From Chloroflexota bacterium (GTDB lineage Bacteria > Chloroflexota > Limnocylindria > Limnocylindrales > CSP1-4), in contig JAJYMP010000720.1 of assembly GCA_021786915.1 (NCBI GenBank), positions 1 through 6,337 on the forward strand: DNA of 6,337 nucleotides, written 5' to 3'. Positions 1 through 3,922 of the stretch are shown one piece after another. The translations under genes and the position numbers were made by a program. The notes below the pieces were generated by a model, which had not been told where the DNA came from, made no database searches, and was given only the letters and a program-made list of their open reading frames with translations. Positions within the stretch are counted from its first letter, which is position 1. Each line of letters begins with the position of its first letter.

Positions 1-243
1 CAGGACCGCCGCCTCGTCCCCGTCGAGGTTGAGGGGATCGATCCCGTCCAGGTAGGCTGGCTCCCAGGGAACCTGGGGCTGATCAGCCGCTGGGAGGTCA
101 CCTGCGGCTCGTGCCGGGCGCGGTTCCGCCGTGGGCTGGTGGAGCTGCTGTGGGGTTCCCGGCTGTCCTGGGTGGGCTGCCCCCGGTGCGGCGCGCACAA
201 CCTGCTCCCGCACCACCCTGCGATCCGCGCGCGCCGCGGCTGA
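1..243 (+). CDS. 3' end of an unrecognised protein with a C-terminal zinc-ribbon-like motif (partial)
   Basis: Frame 1 is open from the first base to the TGA at 241-243, giving 80 residues with strong G/C preference at third positions, as in the genes downstream. No start codon fits near the left edge, so the gene almost certainly begins outside the window. The visible part contains two CxxC pairs: CGSC (residues 35-38 of the fragment) and CPRC (60-63), 21 residues apart, with the second pair followed by Gly-Ala-His. This is the layout of a small structural zinc ribbon that could bind one zinc ion through four cysteines. Such ribbons occur in nucleic-acid-binding proteins and in many uncharacterised proteins, so the fold does not tell the function. 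I do not recognise the family. It has no obvious link to the demethylation genes and is separated from tetR by 305 bases. Confidence 0.68.
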   Translation, partial: QDRRLVPVEVEGIDPVQVGWLPGNLGLISRWEVTCGSCRARFRRGLVELLWGSRLSWVGCPRCGAHNLLPHHPAIRARRG

Positions 244-250
244 GCCGCGG
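234..250 (+). terminator. GC-only hairpin over the upstream stop codon, possible terminator without a T-tract
   Basis: CCGCGGC (234-240) and GCCGCGG (244-250) are perfect reverse complements, forming a 7-bp all-GC stem with the stop codon TGA as its 3-base loop. There is no run of T after it, so it does not meet the classical intrinsic-terminator definition. T-less hairpins near stop codons are proposed as terminators in high-GC bacteria, but in DNA this GC-rich short stems also arise by chance. Confidence 0.3.
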
Positions 251-489
251 GACGCCCGGGCTGCACGCCGCCGGTTCCCTCAACGACGGGTGAGGCCGGT
301 GTTCAGTGCGCGATCGCCACTTCGATTCGCCTCACCCACCGCTCTCGCCCGTGGCCGTGGCCGAATCCCGGCGGGCGGCGCGACCCAAGCCAACAAGTGC
401 CGGCCCCACCCGTGGCTGAGCGGATCGCGTGCGAAGAGGGGTCCGACCGGCAGGCCGCGCAGCCGCAGGAGGCGCCCCCGGCACCGGCG

Positions 490-517
490 TTGATCTCCGG
501 CAGCGTAATGCCATAAT
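490..517 (+). promoter_or_regulatory. Candidate sigma-70-type promoter of tetR
   Basis: A -35-like TTGATC (490-495) is followed after 16 bases by a -10-like CATAAT (512-517), which matches TATAAT at five of six positions. Transcription would start near 524, about 25 bases before the GTG at 549. The local AT-richness stands out in an otherwise very GC-rich region. The placement directly upstream of a ribosome binding site and start codon makes this the natural tetR promoter, but it rests on consensus matching alone. Confidence 0.5.
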
Positions 518-527
518 CTCGTATTAC
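505..527. promoter_or_regulatory. Candidate TetR autoregulatory operator (imperfect palindrome)
   Basis: GTAAT (505-509) and ATTAC (523-527) form a perfect 5-bp inverted repeat separated by 13 bases. Of the 11 possible pairs around the central base at 516, eight are complementary. The palindrome covers the -10 element and the expected transcription start of tetR, which is where TetR-family repressors commonly bind to silence their own gene. Binding by this protein is inferred, not shown. Confidence 0.4.
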
Positions 528-548
528 AAATCGCAGGGAGGGTGGCGC

Positions 549-1154
549 GTGGCGGGTCGGCCCCGGAACGAGGAGCAGCGGGAGGCGCAGCGCGAGCGGA
601 TCCTGTCCGCCGCCGAAGCGCTGCTCGTCAGCCATGGCGTCGAGCGCAGCCGCCTCCGGGACGTCGCCGAGGCCGCCGGCGTCTCGATCGGCACCGTCCA
701 GCACTACTTCGACTCGCGTGACCGGCTGATCGCCGAGCTCTTCGACTGGTCGGCCGAGCGGCGCCTGCGCTCCTGGACCGAGGCCCTCCCCAGGGACGGC
801 GACGCCTGGTCGAGGCTCGTGACGCTGCTGTACGCCTCGTTGCCGGAGCCCGCCCTGTCGCGCTCCCGCATCTGGATCGAGTTCTGCGCCATGGCCCGCG
901 ACGACGAGCTCCGCGCCAAGATGGACCGCTTCTACGACGCGTGGCGCCCGCCCTTCCGAGAGGTCATCGAGGAGGGGATCGAAGCTGGCGTGTTCGACCC
1001 CGTGTCGCGGGTCGACGACATCGTGGACCTGTTCATCATGCTCGGGGACGGCGCATCGGTCGGCCTCGCGCTGCAGGCACCGGGGGTCGGCGCGGAGCAG
1101 CTCCGCAGGCTCATGCTGGAGACCGCGCGGGCCACCCTCCGGCCCACGTCCTAG
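549..1154 (+). CDS. TetR-family transcriptional regulator, BetI-like
   Basis: A 201-residue cytoplasmic DNA-binding protein of typical TetR length. The N-terminal helix-turn-helix is clear: residues 15-64 run from RERILSAAEALL through DVAEAAGVSIGTVQHYF (38-54), the recognition helix and conserved HYF of the family, to RDRLIAEL. The rest is helical, and the segment with IWIEFCAMARDDELRAKM resembles the BetI-type C-terminal domain that forms the ligand pocket and dimer surface. BetI of Escherichia coli represses choline-to-betaine genes in response to choline, so a methylated-amine ligand is plausible here but is inference. The GTG at 549 is chosen because AGGGAGGG (535-542) lies 6 bases upstream and the protein then starts just before the HTH. 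The frame stays open further upstream to 429, but that would put the start before the promoter. It probably represses itself and the two flavoprotein genes downstream on the same strand, 230 bases away. Confidence 0.9.
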   Translation: MAGRPRNEEQREAQRERILSAAEALLVSHGVERSRLRDVAEAAGVSIGTVQHYFDSRDRLIAELFDWSAERRLRSWTEALPRDGDAWSRLVTLLYASLPEPALSRSRIWIEFCAMARDDELRAKMDRFYDAWRPPFREVIEEGIEAGVFDPVSRVDDIVDLFIMLGDGASVGLALQAPGVGAEQLRRLMLETARATLRPTS

Positions 1155-1210
1155 CGCCGCACGACTTGGAGCTCGGGTGCCTGACGAGCGCGGAGCGCTG
1201 GGGTCGCGAT

Positions 1211-1238
1211 GCGGCCGCCCCTCGCGCGCAACGGCCGC
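1211..1238 (+). terminator. Possible hairpin downstream of tetR
   Basis: GCGGCCG (1211-1217) and CGGCCGC (1232-1238) are perfect complements around a 14-base loop, 57 bases after the tetR stop codon. A smaller hairpin, AGCGC-GGA-GCGCT, lies at 1187-1199. Neither is followed by a T-run. They could end the tetR transcript ahead of the next promoter, but both may be chance in GC-rich DNA. Confidence 0.22.
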
Positions 1239-1242
1239 GAAT

Positions 1243-1265
1243 TCGTAATATTGCGATGTTATGAT
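1243..1265 (+). promoter_or_regulatory. Candidate operator and -10 region of the dehydrogenase operon
   Basis: An AT-rich island in the tetR-flavoprotein gap holds the imperfect palindrome TAATATTGCGATGTTA (1246-1261), with six of eight pairs matched. Extending to 1243-1264 gives eight of eleven. It overlaps TATGAT (1260-1265), a five-of-six match to the -10 consensus. I see no good -35 hexamer at the right distance, so the promoter may be weak or need another factor. The site shares the bases CGTAAT with the palindrome before tetR, and GTAATA followed by GAT and TATG with that site's reverse strand. This suggests one regulator binds both. A start here would leave a leader of about 110 bases before the ATG at 1385. 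Confidence 0.38.
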
Positions 1266-1384
1266 CCCGATCTCGCGCGTGGCGCCCCAGCGTGGACGCC
1301 CGCGGAGTGTCGTGACTGACCAGGCCCACCGAGGACCGCCGCCCACAGGCGAACGCCCACGCGCACGCAGAGGAGTCGACCAGG

Positions 1385-3874
1385 ATGTCGGACGGGTCGC
1401 CCACCGCCATTGCCGGGGGCGCTGGCGCGCCCGCGTTCCCCAAGCAGGCCCGCGTCGTCGTCATTGGCGGCGGCATCGTCGGGACGAGCGTGCTCTTCCA
1501 CCTCACCGAGCGGGGATGGAAGGACGTCGTCCTGCTCGAGCGCAAGCGCCTGACGAGCGGGACGACCTGGCACGCCGCCGGCCTCGTCGGACAGCTCCGG
1601 GCGACCTACAACATGACGGTCCTCGCGAGCTACGCGAAGGACCTGTTCCGTGAGCTCGAGCGCCGGACAGGGGACAGCACCGGGTTCATGCAGACGGGAT
1701 CGGTGCTCGTGGCGCACACGCCAGGGCGCTGGGACGAGATCCGGCGCAACGCGTCGATGGCCCGGCTCCAGAACGTGGACATGAAGTTCATCGGCCCCGA
1801 GCGCCTGGGCGAGATGTGGCCGCTGCTCAATACCGAGGGGATCATCGGCGCCGCGTTCATCCCGGGCGATGGCGTGGCGAACCCGACCGACACCACGATG
1901 GCGCTCGCCAAGGCGGCGAAGATGGCCGGCGCACGCGTCTTCGAGAACACGAAGGTGACACGGATCATCGGGCGCGACGGCCGCGTGGCGGGGGTGGAGA
2001 CGGACCGCGGGACGATCGACTGCGAGGTCGTCGTCAACTGCACGGGCATGTGGGCGAGGCAGCTGGCCGGTCAGGACGGCGTCGTCGTCCCGCTCCACGC
2101 CGCGGAGCACTTCTACCTGATCACCGAGCCCATCGAGCAGCTCACCCCGGACCTGCCCGCCCTGCGGATGCCCGACGAGCAGGCCTACGCTCGCAACGAG
2201 GCCGGCAAGCTCATGGTCGGCTTCTTCGAGCCGGGCGCGAAGCCGTGGGCGACCGAGGGCATCCCCGAGGACGCCGAGTTCCTGACCCTGCCCCAGGACT
2301 GGGACCACCTCGAGCCGTACATCGTCAAGGCCGCCAAGCGGCTGCCCGTGTTCGGCCAGGTCGGCATCCAGCTGTTCTTCAACGGCCCCGAGAGCTTCAC
2401 GCCCGACGACCGCTACATCCTGGGCGAGGCGCCGCAGCTCCCGGGCTACTTCGTCGCGGCCGGCTTCAACTCGGTCGGCTTCGCGTCAGGGGGCGGGGCC
2501 GGGCGGGCCGTGGCCGACTGGGTAGTGGACGGCCGGCCGCCCATGGACCTGTGGGAGGTGGACATCCGGCGGTTCATGCCCTTCCAGCGCAACCGCCGGT
2601 ACCTCTACGAGCGCACGACCGAGACCCTGGGCCTGCTGTACGAGATGCACTGGCCGTTCCGCCAGGTCGAGACCGCCCGCGGCATCCGCCGCTCGCCGCT
2701 CCACGACCGCCTCGCGGCGCGCGGCGCGTGCTTCGGGGAGGTGTCCGGCTGGGAGCGCGCCAACTGGTACGCGCCCGACGGCGTCGAGCCCCGGTACGAG
2801 TACAGCTACGGGCGCCAGAACTGGTTCCCGTACTCGGCCGACGAGCACCGGGCGGTCCGCGAGAACGTGGCGCTCTTCGACCAGACGAGCTTCGGCAAGG
2901 TGCTGGTCGCCGGGCGAGACGCGGCGCGCGAGCTCAACCGCGTCTGCACCGCCGACATCGACGTCGAGCCCGGGCGGATCCTGTACACCCAGTGGTGCAA
3001 CGAGCGGGGCGGGGTCGAGGCCGACGTGACCGTGACCCGGCTCGCCGAGGATCGGTTCCTGATCGTGACGACGGGCACCCAGACGGTCCGCGACCAGGAC
3101 TGGCTGCGCCGCAACCTCGACCCCGACGCCCGGGCGGTCGTCACGGACGTGACCTCCGGCGAGGCGGTCATCAGCGTCATGGGCCCGCGCTCGCGGGATC
3201 TGCTGCAGTCAATGACGGACGCCGACCTGTCGAACGCCGCGTACCCGTTCGGGACCGCGCGGGAGATCGACCTCGGCTACGCGCATGCGCGCGCCGCCCG
3301 AACCACCTATGTGGGCGAGCTGGGCTGGGAACTGTACGTGCCGACCGAGTTCGCGACGCACCTCTACGACGCGATCGTCGAGGCGGGCGCGCCATTCGGG
3401 CTCAGGCACGCTGGCTACCACGCGCTCAACAGCCTGCGCATGGAGAAGGCATACCGCCACTGGGGTCATGACATGAGCGACGAGGACACCCTCGTCGAGG
3501 CTGGTCTCGCCTTCACCGCTGCGTGGGACAAGCCCGGGGGCTTCATCGGCCGTGAGGCCCTCCTGCCCCAGCGCGAGGCGGGAGCGACCCGGCGGCTGAC
3601 CGCCTTCGTCCTCGACGACCCGGAACCGCTCATGTACCACAACGAGCCCATCTGGCGTGATGGGGAGCTCGTCGGCTGGATCACCTCGGCGATGTTCGGC
3701 CACACGATCGGCCGGTCAATCGGTCTGGGCTACGTCAGGCGCAAGGACGGGCCGGTGACCGCGGACTGGATCGCGGCCGGCCGTTATGAGCTCGAGATCG
3801 GGACCGAGCGCTTCGGCGCCAGGGCATCGCTCCGGGCGCCGTACGACCCCAGCAACGCCCGCATCCGCGCCTGA
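1385..3874 (+). CDS. Sarcosine dehydrogenase-like FAD/tetrahydrofolate enzyme
   Basis: An 829-residue cytoplasmic flavoprotein that probably oxidises an N-methylated amino acid, most likely sarcosine to glycine, giving the methyl carbon to tetrahydrofolate. Residues 23-52 form the FAD-binding Rossmann start: GGGIVG (28-33) and the ribose-binding acidic residue E52. SGTTWHAAG (58-66) contains H63, equivalent to the histidine that carries covalent FAD in mitochondrial sarcosine and dimethylglycine dehydrogenases. The flavin half ends with NGPESFTPDD (from 333) and GFNSVG (360-365), wording that recalls sarcosine dehydrogenase. A linking domain leads to a GcvT-like domain from about 439, with NERGGVEAD ending at D547 (the folate-site Asp), YVGELGWE (642-649) and NSLRMEKAYRHWG (from 682). 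A GcvT C-terminal domain runs from about 738. There is no signal peptide, only a flexible 22-residue N-terminal extension. The ATG has AGGAG at 1371-1375, 9 bases upstream, and an in-frame TGA at 1313 limits any longer start. The subfamily call rests on remembered sequences. The substrate could be another N-methyl amine. Confidence 0.85.
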   Translation: MSDGSPTAIAGGAGAPAFPKQARVVVIGGGIVGTSVLFHLTERGWKDVVLLERKRLTSGTTWHAAGLVGQLRATYNMTVLASYAKDLFRELERRTGDSTGFMQTGSVLVAHTPGRWDEIRRNASMARLQNVDMKFIGPERLGEMWPLLNTEGIIGAAFIPGDGVANPTDTTMALAKAAKMAGARVFENTKVTRIIGRDGRVAGVETDRGTIDCEVVVNCTGMWARQLAGQDGVVVPLHAAEHFYLITEPIEQLTPDLPALRMPDEQAYARNEAGKLMVGFFEPGAKPWATEGIPEDAEFLTLPQDWDHLEPYIVKAAKRLPVFGQVGIQLFFNGPESFTPDDRYILGEAPQLPGYFVAAGFNSVGFASGGGAGRAVADWVVDGRPPMDLWEVDIRRFMPFQRNRRYLYERTTETLGLLYEMHWPFRQVETARGIRRSPLHDRLAARGACFGEVSGWERANWYAPDGVEPRYEYSYGRQNWFPYSADEHRAVRENVALFDQTSFGKVLVAGRDAARELNRVCTADIDVEPGRILYTQWCNERGGVEADVTVTRLAEDRFLIVTTGTQTVRDQDWLRRNLDPDARAVVTDVTSGEAVISVMGPRSRDLLQSMTDADLSNAAYPFGTAREIDLGYAHARAARTTYVGELGWELYVPTEFATHLYDAIVEAGAPFGLRHAGYHALNSLRMEKAYRHWGHDMSDEDTLVEAGLAFTAAWDKPGGFIGREALLPQREAGATRRLTAFVLDDPEPLMYHNEPIWRDGELVGWITSAMFGHTIGRSIGLGYVRRKDGPVTADWIAAGRYELEIGTERFGARASLRAPYDPSNARIRA

Positions 3875-3897
3875 GCACAGGGGCGACGCGGAACCCG

Positions 3898-3909
3898 CCC
3901 GCGCGCGGG
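3898..3909. repeat. 12-bp perfect GC palindrome touching the next ribosome binding site
   Basis: CCCGCGCGCGGG is fully self-complementary and lies in the 48-base gap between the two flavoprotein genes. Its last three bases begin the purine tract that forms the ribosome binding site of the second gene (GGGAGGAGGAGG, 3907-3918). In RNA it could pair only as a very tight hairpin, or shift to CCCGC (3894-3898) with GCGGG (3905-3909). A mild effect on translation is possible, and so is chance. Confidence 0.3.
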
Positions 3910-3915
3910 AGGAGG
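3910..3915 (+). promoter_or_regulatory. Ribosome binding site that fixes the GTG start of the second flavoprotein
   Basis: AGGAGG lies 7 bases before the GTG at 3923, inside a longer purine run (3907-3918). It supports GTG as the start codon. The protein beginning there reaches its FAD-binding glycine motif at residue 11, as expected for this family. Translation starts independently of the upstream gene, since the gap is 48 bases and there is no overlap. Confidence 0.75.
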
Positions 3916-3922
3916 AGGCACC

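Larger units (their letters stand above)
244..548. other. Intergenic region, 305 bases, no supported gene
   Basis: Between the partial zinc-ribbon gene and tetR I see no convincing coding frame. The reading frames that cross it are rich in Arg, Pro and Ala, lack a ribosome binding site and resemble no family. About the first 240 bases are uniformly GC-rich with no clear signal. The last 60 bases change character sharply, with an AT-rich stretch at 505-530 that carries the tetR promoter and a palindrome, annotated separately. I found no tRNA, riboswitch or mobile-element end here. Confidence 0.6.

Noticed and set aside
400..465. tRNA-like stretch (GTGGCTGAGCGGAT resembles a tRNA D-arm; GGTCCGACC resembles a weak T-loop)
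   Set aside because: There is no matching acceptor stem, no anticodon arm at the right distance and no canonical TTCRA in the T-loop.
131..493. Possible small gene before tetR (120 codons)
   Set aside because: Arg/Pro/Ala-rich product without motif or good ribosome binding site. It overlaps the end of the zinc-ribbon frame, which has better coding signs.
303..1346. Minus-strand open frame across tetR and both intergenic regions
   Set aside because: It spans the tetR promoter and regulatory islands, has no recognisable domain and lies antisense to a clear TetR gene.
1816..3471. Second + strand open frame of 551 codons inside the first flavoprotein gene
   Set aside because: It is a frame-shifted Arg/Gly/Pro-rich shadow of the real gene, which is intact and full length in its own frame.
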